Source of the DNA: Actinomycetota bacterium
GTDB lineage: Bacteria > Actinomycetota > Actinomycetes > Nanopelagicales > Nanopelagicaceae
NCBI GenBank assembly: GCA_005787645.1
Contig: SYAM01000001.1
Location: 1-9,100 of the forward strand
Direction: 5' to 3'
Length of the DNA stretch: 9,100 nucleotides
In this document: positions 1 to 6,904 of the stretch, piece after piece
How positions within the stretch are numbered: position 1 is the first letter of the stretch
Layout of the letters: each line of letters opens with the position of its first letter
Position numbers and translations under genes: made by a program
Notes under the pieces: generated by a model
The model's input: only the letters and a program-made list of their open reading frames with translations
The model's database searches: none
Told to the model about the DNA's origin: nothing

Positions 1-70
1 CAGGGTGGTTCTGCAGGAGCTGCCAACTAATACAGTTGATATAAATCTTCAAGGATGTAGTGTGGAGAAT

Positions 71-1129
71 ATGTCGCTGCGGTTTCGTCGTTCGATCAAG
101 TTAATTCCAGGCGTCCGACTTAATTTCAGCAAGAGCACGATTGGTCTTTCGGTGGGAGTCCCAGGTGCTCGGGTGAGTATCAATAGCAGGGGAGATATCT
201 ATACCTCGGCAGGAATTCCCGGCACTGGGTTGTACAGCGTGGAACGAAGTTCAATTCGAGGTTCGAAATCCTCTCGCTCAAGTCGCACTTCCGACGCGGA
301 GAACGAAAATTTCTACGTGCCTCCCAAACCACCAAAGCCGAGTCTCTTCGCTAATAGGCGAGAACGCGCTTTTTACCGTTTCTTGACGGAACATTTTGAG
401 GGTGAGAACGTTCCAGTCGACAAGGTAGTGATTGAACGAGCCATCGCCCTCTCTGAACAGCATCCAAAAATCAAATACACCTGTTTGGCACTCACATGTT
501 TAGTGGGTGCTCGTAATGGCGACAACTTTCCAGACTTAGTCAAAACTGCAGGTGAGGTGTGGAACAATCGAAAGGCAGCCTTCGCTACCTATGAAGCTCG
601 AAAATACTTCCCTATGCTTAATCTGAAGACTCAGATTACGCCTGGAATTTGGTTCGATGATTCATTCTCTGCCTCAGCATTTGGATTTATCTACGCAGAG
701 ATTCTCCAGGATACTGGCGATAGTCAAACTGCCTTTACAATTCTGGAGATGTTAGATGCCAATCAGCTGAGTGCAGTCTCAGTGGTGGATATTGAATTAT
801 CTGAGAAGAAATTTCAGGATGTCCTTGATTCAACAGAAGACCTGGAACTTGAAGATGAAGCAACAGGGATGCTTTTCATCATGCGCGCTGCTGCCCTCTC
901 CGAATTGGGATTCCATGATGGCGCGCTTGAAGCAATCAAGAAAGTCATTGCTAAGCGCTCGTTAGATGAAGAAGTTCATAATCGAGCGCTTTGGGAGCGC
1001 GCCAATGTCTACGAGCGACAGGGCAAACGAGGGCACGCACTCAAGGAATTAGAGAAGATCGTCTTGGCAGATAGTAAATATCCTGAAGTGATGGAGCGGA
1101 TTACGGCCCTTCGTGCACAAGATTCATAA
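71..1129 (+). CDS. DUF4236 domain protein with TPR-like C-terminus
   Basis: The protein is 352 residues from the ATG at 71. The first ~60 residues (MSLRFRRSIKLIPGVRLNFS, then Gly-rich short beta-like segments ending in GIPGTGLY) match the DUF4236 family, which has no known biochemical function. A Ser/Arg-rich linker and a PPKPPKP stretch follow at about residues 65-95. The middle part is unrecognised. Residues ~262-352 are helical with a TPR-like pattern (ALSELGFHDGALEAIKKV, then ALWERANVYERQGKRGHALKELEKIV), suggesting protein-protein contacts. No signal peptide or membrane segment is seen, so it is probably cytoplasmic. I chose ATG 71 because DUF4236 proteins begin at this Met and GGAG lies at 64-67, although that spacing is short. 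The frame is open to the left edge with a GTG at 5, so a longer N-terminus cannot be excluded. The family call is fairly sure; the role is unknown. Confidence 0.82.
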   Translation: MSLRFRRSIKLIPGVRLNFSKSTIGLSVGVPGARVSINSRGDIYTSAGIPGTGLYSVERSSIRGSKSSRSSRTSDAENENFYVPPKPPKPSLFANRRERAFYRFLTEHFEGENVPVDKVVIERAIALSEQHPKIKYTCLALTCLVGARNGDNFPDLVKTAGEVWNNRKAAFATYEARKYFPMLNLKTQITPGIWFDDSFSASAFGFIYAEILQDTGDSQTAFTILEMLDANQLSAVSVVDIELSEKKFQDVLDSTEDLELEDEATGMLFIMRAAALSELGFHDGALEAIKKVIAKRSLDEEVHNRALWERANVYERQGKRGHALKELEKIVLADSKYPEVMERITALRAQDS

Positions 1130-1184
1130 GAGGACTGGCGTGTCTTTCAGGGAATCGACTAGATAAACATTGAGAATATGAGTT

Positions 1185-1215
1185 GGCCCCTGGAAGTATC
1201 AGTTCCAGGGGCCTT
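1185..1215 (+). terminator. Hairpin terminator after the DUF4236 gene
   Basis: GGCCCCTGGAA (1185-1195) pairs perfectly with TTCCAGGGGCC (1203-1213) around a 7-nt loop, giving an 11-bp GC-rich stem. It lies 55 bp past the stop codon. The following bases are TTAACTC, so the U-tract is poor. It may be a weak intrinsic terminator or mainly a 3'-end stabiliser. Confidence 0.6.
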
Positions 1216-1289
1216 AACTCTTCGCCGGCGCGCATCTCCTTCGGCATTCACCGCATCATGTGAGCTGATCCTTACATCACACCTGCGGT

Positions 1290-1309
1290 GTAACTAGTCT
1301 CCTAGTTAC
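1290..1309. repeat. Inverted repeat, 8-bp arms
   Basis: GTAACTAG (1290-1297) is the exact reverse complement of CTAGTTAC (1302-1309), separated by TCTC. It sits in the gene-poor stretch about 75 bp past the terminator. It could be a protein-binding dyad or a small hairpin; no adjacent gene gives it a role. Confidence 0.5.
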
Positions 1310-1375
1310 GCACAATGGGCGCCTTCTACGGCTCGAACCTTGCGTTTGCCAACTCCGCGATGATCAGTTGCGTTT

Positions 1376-1399
1376 TACATAAATATTGCTATTTATGTA
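1376..1399. repeat. Perfect AT-rich inverted repeat, 10-bp arms
   Basis: TACATAAATA (1376-1385) and TATTTATGTA (1390-1399) are exact reverse complements around a TTGC centre. A 24-bp AT-rich dyad like this suits a dimeric DNA-binding protein better than a stable RNA hairpin. It lies in DNA without a convincing gene, more than 400 bp upstream of the transport operon. Confidence 0.55.
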
Positions 1400-1676
1400 G
1401 TTGTTATCCAATCCGACGCCTCACTGATTTCCTTTTGTCTACTCTCAATGAAGTTAGGCAATTTCTACTCCTGCAGAAAGAGGCGCACAAGGGGGGTTCC
1501 TCACTATTTTCTCAACGTTTGGTTGAGGGTTCCGGGTGAATAGCGGCGGATTTGTTCACTTTTTACGAGATAGGAGCAATTCAGCCGGCTGAGCGTAAAA
1601 GAACTAAACGCCTGGAAAATAGTCGAAGGTTGTATCGAAAAAGCGGGTAACTACTGCAACCTGTTCATGACTCTGA

Positions 1677-1705
1677 ATCTAGATTATAGATTTTCTATTA
1701 TCTAG
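1677..1705 (+). promoter_or_regulatory. Putative GntR operator (double CTA-N5-TAG dyad) of the transport operon
   Basis: CTAGATTATAG (1679-1689) and CTATTATCTAG (1695-1705) form an inverted repeat with 10 of 11 positions paired around a 5-nt AT-rich centre. Each arm is also a CTA-N5-TAG dyad, and the left one extends to ATCTA-N5-TAGAT (1677-1691). The left element recurs with one change at 6912-6924 beside the GntR gene. GntR-family dimers bind short dyads of this kind, so assigning it to the regulator encoded at 6173-6850 is a reasonable inference. It lies about 120 bp upstream of the solute-binding protein start. Confidence 0.5.
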
Positions 1706-1722
1706 TGTCACAGTTGTATAAA
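1694..1722 (+). promoter_or_regulatory. Candidate promoter of the transport operon
   Basis: TATAAA at 1717-1722 is a good -10-like hexamer. The position 17 bp upstream (1694-1699, TCTATT) is a poor -35 and falls inside the right half of the putative operator, so a bound repressor or activator would directly affect RNA polymerase here. Transcription would start near 1729 and leave a leader of about 100 nt. Confidence 0.3.
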
Positions 1723-1783
1723 CTTACTTCCTTTAGCAAGTATTTGATTGTAATTGAAATAGTACTGAATTACCCTCATTAAA

Positions 1784-1799
1784 AATCTCGAGAGAGATT
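1784..1799 (+). repeat. Small inverted repeat in the operon leader
   Basis: AATCTC (1784-1789) pairs exactly with GAGATT (1794-1799) across GAGA. It sits 28 nt before the start codon of the solute-binding protein gene, just upstream of its ribosome binding site. It could form a short leader hairpin or be chance. Confidence 0.25.
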
Positions 1800-1827
1800 G
1801 ACAACCAAATCTGGGGGAAAATTGAAA

Positions 1828-3159
1828 ATGAACCTAAATAGTCGCAAGGTTGTTTCACTCGCGGCTGTTGCGGCACTTGGTCTCAGTCTTTTGACTGTCA
1901 CGACAAGTAGCGCAGCATCCAAGGATAAGACGTGGAACTGTAAGCCGACTAAGGCTAAGCCCGTAAAGATTCGTGTAATCGAGTACTTTGCTGGTCCAGC
2001 GCGTACACCGCTTCTCAACGCATTTGCCCGTCAATTCGAATCAACTCGTCCTGGAGTCCAAGTAGAAATTATCTCTCCATCGCAGGCAGATTCACCAGCA
2101 AAGATCACTCAGCTAATTCAAGCGAAGGCAGTGGATATTGTTGAGCCAGCAGGTGCAATCATGGGACAAGCCCTTTCTGCTAATCAACTTGCAGATATCT
2201 ACCCATACTTCACTAAGACCAAGGCATGGTCCGGATTAACTGAGTACTCACAGCTTCAAGCTCAAATCAATAAGGGCAAAGGCAAGATGTACATGGTTCC
2301 CAATGGTTACTATGTCAAGGCATCTTTCGTACGCGTGCAACCTTTCAAGGATGCGGGTGTAGCAATTCCTGTCACATGGACCGACATCCTCAACGCTAAG
2401 AAGGCACAAACCGACAAGTCATTCATCTACTCGATGCGTGGCGCTCGTGCTTCCTTCACACAGGCAATCTTTGTGATTCGTGCCTACAACGCACCAGACC
2501 TAAATTCTGGCGGCTATTACAACAAAGATGGAAAGTCTATGTTCAACAATCCAAAGTCAAAGGAGGCACTAGATCTTCTAATGAAGATTTGGAAAGACGT
2601 CTCCCCACCAGCATCAGTCTCATGGGGTTACCCCGAGATGGTGCAGGGATTTGTTGACGGAGTTGCAAACTACTTAATCCAAGACAACGAAGTTATTCAG
2701 ATTGTTGAGGAGAAGTACGCACCATTCGAGAGTGGTAAGTGGATCATGGCTCAAATGCCTAAGGGACCAACTGGTTATGCGGCACAAGATGTAAGCGGAG
2801 GTGGCTGGTCAGTAACCCAGGCATCGAAGTGCAAAAACATCGCCACTGATTTCCTTGCATTCATCTCATCTGACCCGCAAGCATCGATCTTCGCCCGCGC
2901 TTATGGCGTTGGCCCAATCACCAAGACTGCTGCAAAGGATCCATTCTTCAAGACCGGAGCCTGGGCAATCTACGACAAGATTGGCAAGGACCCTAAGGAG
3001 ATCAAGCTTGATGGAAGTGATGTAGCGAAGGCTTGCTATGGGGAGTTCTTCACTCAATCTGATAAAGATATGGCAGCGATGTTTGCTGGCAATCTAAAGA
3101 CTGAGGATGCGCTCAAACAGTGGGCTGCATACTGGGATGGGCCTAAGTGCAAGTCTTAA
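1828..3159 (+). CDS. ABC transporter extracellular solute-binding protein, CUT1/family 1
   Basis: This 443-residue protein is the substrate receptor of the importer encoded just downstream. The N-terminus has a signal peptide: NSRK, then a hydrophobic core (VVSLAAVAALGLSLLTV), then a cleavage zone TSSAAS near residues 26-31. No Cys lies at the cleavage site, so it is not an obvious lipoprotein. Four cysteines (38, 335, 403, 441) could form disulfides in the exported protein. The mature part starts with a typical family 1 segment (residues ~48-76: IRVIEYFAGPARTPLLNAFA, then a FE-x-TRPGVQVEI stretch) and has the usual size for MalE-type sugar receptors. ATG 1828 is preferred over TTG 1798 because GGGGG at 1813-1817 sits 10 nt upstream and the signal peptide begins properly there. 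Family 1 receptors bind mono- or oligosaccharides, polyols or glycerol phosphodiesters; the ligand here is not deducible. Confidence 0.9.
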   Translation: MNLNSRKVVSLAAVAALGLSLLTVTTSSAASKDKTWNCKPTKAKPVKIRVIEYFAGPARTPLLNAFARQFESTRPGVQVEIISPSQADSPAKITQLIQAKAVDIVEPAGAIMGQALSANQLADIYPYFTKTKAWSGLTEYSQLQAQINKGKGKMYMVPNGYYVKASFVRVQPFKDAGVAIPVTWTDILNAKKAQTDKSFIYSMRGARASFTQAIFVIRAYNAPDLNSGGYYNKDGKSMFNNPKSKEALDLLMKIWKDVSPPASVSWGYPEMVQGFVDGVANYLIQDNEVIQIVEEKYAPFESGKWIMAQMPKGPTGYAAQDVSGGGWSVTQASKCKNIATDFLAFISSDPQASIFARAYGVGPITKTAAKDPFFKTGAWAIYDKIGKDPKEIKLDGSDVAKACYGEFFTQSDKDMAAMFAGNLKTEDALKQWAAYWDGPKCKS

Positions 3160-3190
3160 AGGCTTAGCACCTCTTCAACCCGAAGAAATA

Positions 3191-3227
3191 TGAGTCAGTG
3201 GCCGACAGAAATGTCGGCCACTGCTCA
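3191..3227 (+). terminator. Intercistronic hairpin between receptor and permease genes
   Basis: CAGTGGCCGACA (3196-3207) pairs with TGTCGGCCACTG (3212-3223) around a GAAA tetraloop. TGAG (3191-3194) and CTCA (3224-3227) extend the stem to 16 bp with one bulged base. No T-tract follows, so it is more likely an attenuator or 3'-end stabiliser than a full stop. This placement is common in sugar importer operons, where the receptor is needed in excess over the permeases. Confidence 0.65.
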
Positions 3228-3265
3228 CTATGTATGTACGCTAAAAGTCGGTAACTATCGCAGAG

Positions 3266-3272
3266 TGAGGTG
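3266..3272 (+). promoter_or_regulatory. Ribosome binding site fixing a GTG start
   Basis: The TGAGGTG segment around 3266-3272 is strongly complementary to the 16S rRNA 3' end and lies a few bases before GTG 3277. It supports that non-ATG codon as the start of the first permease. Confidence 0.65.
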
Positions 3273-3276
3273 AATC

Positions 3277-4194
3277 GTGAGTAGTGCTTTTAGAATTCAG
3301 GAAAGGAATAGCGGAAAGACTCGAAATATCCTGGCACCGCTCTGGTTCCTACTCCCCGCTTTGATTCTCATCTGCATCTTTATTTATTACCCAGTAATTC
3401 GAACTGCAGGACTCTCGCTACAAAATTTTAAGCTATTTGCACAAGATGATATTTACTTTGCGGGATTTCAGAACTTTTCTGTAATTTTCAACGATCTCCA
3501 TTTTAAGCGGATCATGATTAACTCCGTAATCTGGGTGGTAGTTTCACTATTCTTCCAATTCACTATCGGTTTTGTGCTCGCCTTATATCTCAACACGAAG
3601 TTCAAATTCTCTGGTCTTTACCAGGCAATCATCTTCATACCCTGGGCACTTTCGGGCTTCTTGATGGGATTGATTTGGAAATGGATTTTTGATGACAACT
3701 TAGGAATTATGAATACGATTCTTGAGGGAATTGGCTTGATTGACAGACCAATTCCTTGGTTATCCAATGATAAGTGGGCGATGGCAGCGGTTATCATCGC
3801 AAATATTTGGTACGGAGTTACCTTCTTTGTCATCATGATTCTCGCCGCTCTACAAGGTGTGCCGCGAGAAATTCTTGAGGCAGCCGAGCTTGATGGCGCC
3901 TCTTCCCGACAGCGGCTCTTTCTCGTCATCGTCCCCTTTATTAAGAGCACTTTGGTACTGATTATTCTGTTGCGTGTCATTTGGATCACAAATTTCCCTG
4001 ATTTGATCTTTGGAATGACCAGCGGGGGACCAAACGAGCAGACCCACATTCTCTCTTCGTGGCTAGTTCAGAAGATTACATACGATCAAGACTGGGGAGC
4101 AGGTTCGGCGCTTGGAATGTTCATTTTGATAATTCTCTTTATATTTTCGGTTTTCTATCTGCTTGCGGTCAAGATTGAGGATGGTGACAAATAA
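3277..4194 (+). CDS. ABC sugar-type permease, MalF/UgpA family
   Basis: At 305 residues this is one of the two membrane subunits of the importer. Six hydrophobic segments are visible, at about residues 20-40, 82-105, 113-135, 167-191, 223-240 and 275-298, with a charged N-terminus. The EAA loop that docks the ATPase is intact: EAAELDG at 201-207, continuing to the Pro at 220. The TSGGPNEQT segment at 248-256 is characteristic of the MalF-like partner. The GTG start is supported by a Shine-Dalgarno sequence. The gene follows the receptor by 117 bp containing a hairpin and precedes the second permease by 2 bp, so the two are surely co-transcribed and probably translationally coupled. The substrate is set mainly by the receptor and is unknown. 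Confidence 0.93.
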   Translation: MSSAFRIQERNSGKTRNILAPLWFLLPALILICIFIYYPVIRTAGLSLQNFKLFAQDDIYFAGFQNFSVIFNDLHFKRIMINSVIWVVVSLFFQFTIGFVLALYLNTKFKFSGLYQAIIFIPWALSGFLMGLIWKWIFDDNLGIMNTILEGIGLIDRPIPWLSNDKWAMAAVIIANIWYGVTFFVIMILAALQGVPREILEAAELDGASSRQRLFLVIVPFIKSTLVLIILLRVIWITNFPDLIFGMTSGGPNEQTHILSSWLVQKITYDQDWGAGSALGMFILIILFIFSVFYLLAVKIEDGDK

Positions 4195-4196
4195 TC

Positions 4197-5021
4197 ATGC
4201 TCAAAGGGTTCTCTAAAGGCACAAAAATCACCGTCCTTACAATTTGGTTTCTTTTTACGATTTTTCCGCTCTATTGGATGTTCTTAACCTCAATTCGACC
4301 AGTTAAAGAAGTGACAAAACATTTCTTCTGGCCACGGAGCAATTCCACTCTTGAAAGTTACAGAGCCCTGTTTCAAGATTATGCCTTCGGCACTTATTTG
4401 AAGAATAGTTTTGTTGTGGCTATTGCAGCCTCTGCTTTAGTTATTTTCATTGGCATGTTGGGTGCGTATTCGCTTGCAAGGTATCGTTTCAAAGGTAAAT
4501 CTCAGGTAATGCTGGTCTTCCTCGTGACTCAAATGATTCCTGGATTAATCGCTCTCGCACCCCTCTACTTACTGTTGTCGCGATTAAATTTATTGAACAC
4601 GCTCATTGCCTTGGTTCTTTGTTATCTGGGGGGAATGATTCCGTTCGCAACCCTGATGCTTCGCGGATTTCTCCAACAGATTCCTCCAGAATTGGATGAA
4701 GCAGCGTTGATCGATGGTTGCAATCGTGTCTCGGCGCTCTTTCGAGTCATTTTCCCAGTCGCCCTGCCGGGAGTAGCCGCCACGTTTATCTTCTCTTTTG
4801 TGCAATGCTGGAATGAACTCTTCCTAGCTATGGTTCTTATTGATTCAGATGCGAATAAGACCTTCCCAGTAGCGGAGCGTTCGTTTATTGGTGCTTACTT
4901 CATCGAATGGGGTGGGCTAGCTGCATCAGTAATGATCGGCATCATCCCGACCATGATTATGTTCGGCTTAATGTCTAAATTTATGATTAGTGGCCTTTCT
5001 GCAGGAATCGTGAAAGGTTAA
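4197..5021 (+). CDS. ABC sugar-type permease, MalG/UgpE family
   Basis: At 274 residues this is the second membrane subunit, expected to form a heterodimer with the product of 3277-4194. It shows six hydrophobic segments starting at about residues 10, 72, 104, 134, 188 and 242. The EAA loop EAALIDG at 168-174, continuing through RVIFPVALPG, is canonical for the MalG side. The C-terminus ends in GLSAGIVKG, a usual ending for this family. GGTGA at 4183-4187 is the likely ribosome binding site and overlaps the end of the previous gene. The 2-bp gaps on both sides tie it into one transcript with the first permease and the aminotransferase-like gene. No nucleotide-binding subunit is encoded next to it, so the complex must borrow an ATPase from elsewhere in the genome. 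Confidence 0.93.
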   Translation: MLKGFSKGTKITVLTIWFLFTIFPLYWMFLTSIRPVKEVTKHFFWPRSNSTLESYRALFQDYAFGTYLKNSFVVAIAASALVIFIGMLGAYSLARYRFKGKSQVMLVFLVTQMIPGLIALAPLYLLLSRLNLLNTLIALVLCYLGGMIPFATLMLRGFLQQIPPELDEAALIDGCNRVSALFRVIFPVALPGVAATFIFSFVQCWNELFLAMVLIDSDANKTFPVAERSFIGAYFIEWGGLAASVMIGIIPTMIMFGLMSKFMISGLSAGIVKG

Positions 5022-5023
5022 CC

Positions 5024-6169
5024 ATGGAATTTGATTTACAGGAACTAAAATCTGAATGGAATTTAGACCCTGATTATCACCACGTGAATCATGGTTCGTT
5101 TGGTGCGGTGCCAATTGTTGTCCAAAAGGTTCAGCAACAGTGGCGGGATCGGATTCAAAAAAATCCGATGAAGTTCTTTGCCCGAGAGCTAAAAGATGAG
5201 GTTGCGCATGCGCGCGGTCACGTTGCACGATTCTTAGGACAGCAAGCTGATCAGATTGCATTGATCCGGAATACAACCGAAGGTGCAAGCACAGTGATGC
5301 GGGGATTCCCGCTGCACCCGGATGACGAAGTTATAGTCCTCAATCAAGAGTATGGGGCCGTGACTAAGGCTGTAGCGCGTGCTTGCGAGGCTTCGGGCGC
5401 GAAGCTTATTGAGATTGATGTGGATTACCTCGATTCTGATGAAATAGTCATTCAGAAGATAGCTGGAGGAATAACAAATAAGTCACGAATGTTGGTGATT
5501 GATCACATCACTTCCGCCAGCGCTCGGACCTTGCCAATCTATGAATTAGGGGCGCTCTGTAAGGCAAATTCAATAGTTTATGTAGTGGATGCTTCACATT
5601 CGCCGGGAACTGTTCACACTGACCTCGACAAACTGGATGCTGATTTTTGGTTTGGCAACCTTCATAAATGGGTTTCGGCACCATTAGGAGTAGGTGTTTT
5701 ACGAATTGCGCAGCGCTGGCAGGAAGTACTCCGTCCACTAATCGTTTCATGGCGAGACGATGAACCGTATCCATTCCCGTGGGACATGTTGGGAACTGTT
5801 GACCCGACTTCGTGGCTAAGTGCTCCGAAGGCTATTGAATTTTTTGGAAATATCGGTTGGGAGCGAGTGCGTGAAGCAAACTACCAACGAATGATGTTCG
5901 GTAGGGAACTAGTCATGAAGGAGCTGGGCGTTACCCAAGACGAGATTCGCATTGATTTTCTCCCTTTGGGCGTGGTGCCGATTCGCAATATTTCCGGTGG
6001 TCGAGATGGATCGGCAGCCTTACATGCGAAGATTGCGACAGATTTTAAAGTTGAAGTTCCTATTTCCTTTATTGCCGATAAATATTATCTGCGAATATCT
6101 GGGATGCTATATAACACTCCAGAAAATTATGAAGCCTTGGCTTTAGCAGTCCGTAAAACACTGAAGTAG
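5024..6169 (+). CDS. Class V PLP-dependent aminotransferase-like enzyme (CefD/isopenicillin N epimerase-like)
   Basis: This 381-residue fold-type I PLP enzyme is probably cytoplasmic. The N-terminus YHHVNHGSFGAVP (18-30) is the substrate-binding start typical of the CefD-like branch. NTTEG at 83-87 fits the PLP phosphate loop. Asp189 in VVDASHSPG should contact the pyridine nitrogen, and His192 follows. Lys215 in GNLHKW is the Schiff-base lysine, and Arg357 in YYLRISG should hold the substrate carboxylate. All key residues are present, so it looks active. Members of this branch include epimerases, desulfurases, lyases and aminotransferases, so the reaction cannot be assigned. Its start, ATG 5024, has AAAGG 6 nt upstream and lies 2 bp after the permease, so it should act on the imported compound or an early product of it. 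An antibiotic role is unlikely in this context. Confidence 0.9.
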   Translation: MEFDLQELKSEWNLDPDYHHVNHGSFGAVPIVVQKVQQQWRDRIQKNPMKFFARELKDEVAHARGHVARFLGQQADQIALIRNTTEGASTVMRGFPLHPDDEVIVLNQEYGAVTKAVARACEASGAKLIEIDVDYLDSDEIVIQKIAGGITNKSRMLVIDHITSASARTLPIYELGALCKANSIVYVVDASHSPGTVHTDLDKLDADFWFGNLHKWVSAPLGVGVLRIAQRWQEVLRPLIVSWRDDEPYPFPWDMLGTVDPTSWLSAPKAIEFFGNIGWERVREANYQRMMFGRELVMKELGVTQDEIRIDFLPLGVVPIRNISGGRDGSAALHAKIATDFKVEVPISFIADKYYLRISGMLYNTPENYEALALAVRKTLK

Positions 6170-6172
6170 AAA

Positions 6173-6850
6173 TTAGAGTGAGGTTGTTCGTACTTTATCA
6201 ATTACACTAGCCACTATATGCTCTTCGAGTAATTGAGAAATGTTATCAGGGTCATTGGCAAGGAGCGCATCAAGCAATTTTTGATGTTCTGCCGCTTTGT
6301 GCGAAGTATCATCCATCGGCCCCATACGAGCGAATTTCAATCGAATTCGTGAAAGGATACTGTTCCATAACTGCAGTGTGTGCTCACTGCCACCAATCTG
6401 CATGGTGATTAGGTGGAATTTTGCATCAGCCTCTTCGGCCATTTTTGAATTTCCTGTCTCTGCTCCAACCCGCATAGCAGTGATCTGCTCATTTAAAGAG
6501 CCAACAGCTGCTGGCGTGAATTTAAGGCTTGAATTGCAGAGGGCAAATTTTTCGAGCAATAACCGCATAGGAATAAGCACCTCAGCGATTTCGTGATTTG
6601 ATACTTCTGCGACAAAAACGCCCCTATTGGGATAATGGAAGAGTAAACCTTCACTTTCGAGCTCGCGTAAGGCTTCGCGCACCGGTCCAGGGCTGCAAGA
6701 GAACTGTCTACAAATCTCCTCCTGTTTTATCTGGGTTCCAGGAGGAAGTGTTCCAAAAATAATGGATTCACGAAGAATATCTACCAACTGATTTCGCGTC
6801 GGCGAGAGTGACCCAAGATTAAGACTAGGCAGATTCTTTTTCGGCTCCAT
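6173..6850 (-). CDS. GntR-family transcriptional regulator, FadR/FCD type
   Basis: This 225-residue dimeric DNA-binding regulator has an N-terminal winged helix at ~18-82, including the GntR signature PPGTQIKQEEICRQF-SCS-PGPVREALRELESEGL. A helical FCD ligand domain covers ~88-215. The residues expected to bind metal and carboxylate ligands are all present: Asp142, His146, His189 and His211. FCD regulators typically respond to small organic acids or sugar acids. The start, ATG at 6850 read leftward, has AGGTGAG (6861-6867) 10 nt upstream. It is convergent with the aminotransferase-like gene, with 3 bp between stop codons, and divergent from the TPP enzyme gene. A dyad shared by the promoters of the importer and the TPP enzyme is its best candidate operator. 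Repressor versus activator cannot be told. Confidence 0.92.
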   Translation of the reverse strand: MEPKKNLPSLNLGSLSPTRNQLVDILRESIIFGTLPPGTQIKQEEICRQFSCSPGPVREALRELESEGLLFHYPNRGVFVAEVSNHEIAEVLIPMRLLLEKFALCNSSLKFTPAAVGSLNEQITAMRVGAETGNSKMAEEADAKFHLITMQIGGSEHTLQLWNSILSRIRLKFARMGPMDDTSHKAAEHQKLLDALLANDPDNISQLLEEHIVASVIDKVRTTSL

Positions 6851-6860
6851 GTTGACTCAG

Positions 6861-6881
6861 CTCACCTGCTTTCCTGGTGAG
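6861..6881 (-). promoter_or_regulatory. Regulator ribosome binding site inside a small inverted repeat
   Basis: On the minus strand AGGTGAG (6861-6867) is a strong Shine-Dalgarno sequence for the GntR gene. CTCACC (6861-6866) and GGTGAG (6876-6881) are exact complements 9 nt apart, so the ribosome binding site could be folded into a short hairpin in the mRNA. Any translational effect is conjecture. Confidence 0.4.
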
Positions 6882-6904
6882 TCGGAGTGTAACTGTGTGC
6901 CCCC

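Larger units (their letters stand above)
1216..1676. other. Gene-poor region with inverted repeats
   Basis: I see no convincing gene on either strand in this stretch. The only sizeable open frame (ATG 1315 to 1539) has no ribosome binding site and an unlikely composition. The region holds two inverted repeats listed separately (1290-1309, 1376-1399) and a smaller hairpin, CTCAAC-N5-GTTGAG, at 1511-1527. That hairpin is flanked by two copies of GGGTTCC (1494-1500 and 1527-1533). A minus-strand frame ending at about 1332 (LIIAELANARFEP then stop) looks like a gene end but is closed after fewer than 20 codons. The stretch could hold a small RNA, a decayed gene or regulatory DNA for the downstream operon; nothing decides between these. 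Confidence 0.5.

Noticed and set aside
1315..1350. tRNA-like GGTTCGAGCC on the minus strand, suggesting a T-arm
   Set aside because: The flanking bases do not pair as a T-stem, and no acceptor, anticodon or D arms can be placed around it.
1290..1400. CTA...TAG pairs inside the dyads at 1294-1305 and 1389-1400 as further GntR operators
   Set aside because: The spacing is 6 rather than 5 and the inner and flanking bases do not match CTAGATTRTAGAT.
1315..1539. 74-codon + strand open frame starting MGAFYGSNLAFANSAMI
   Set aside because: No Shine-Dalgarno sequence before the ATG, the frame runs through a perfect dyad (1376-1399), and the composition (clustered Cys, Tyr) is not like the real genes here.
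3618..4049. 143-codon minus-strand open frame opposite the first permease
   Set aside because: It is a shadow of a well-supported permease gene with intact EAA loop; its translation resembles no known protein.
5024..6169. Isopenicillin N epimerase for beta-lactam synthesis
   Set aside because: No beta-lactam synthesis genes are nearby; the similarity is at family level and the context is an import operon.
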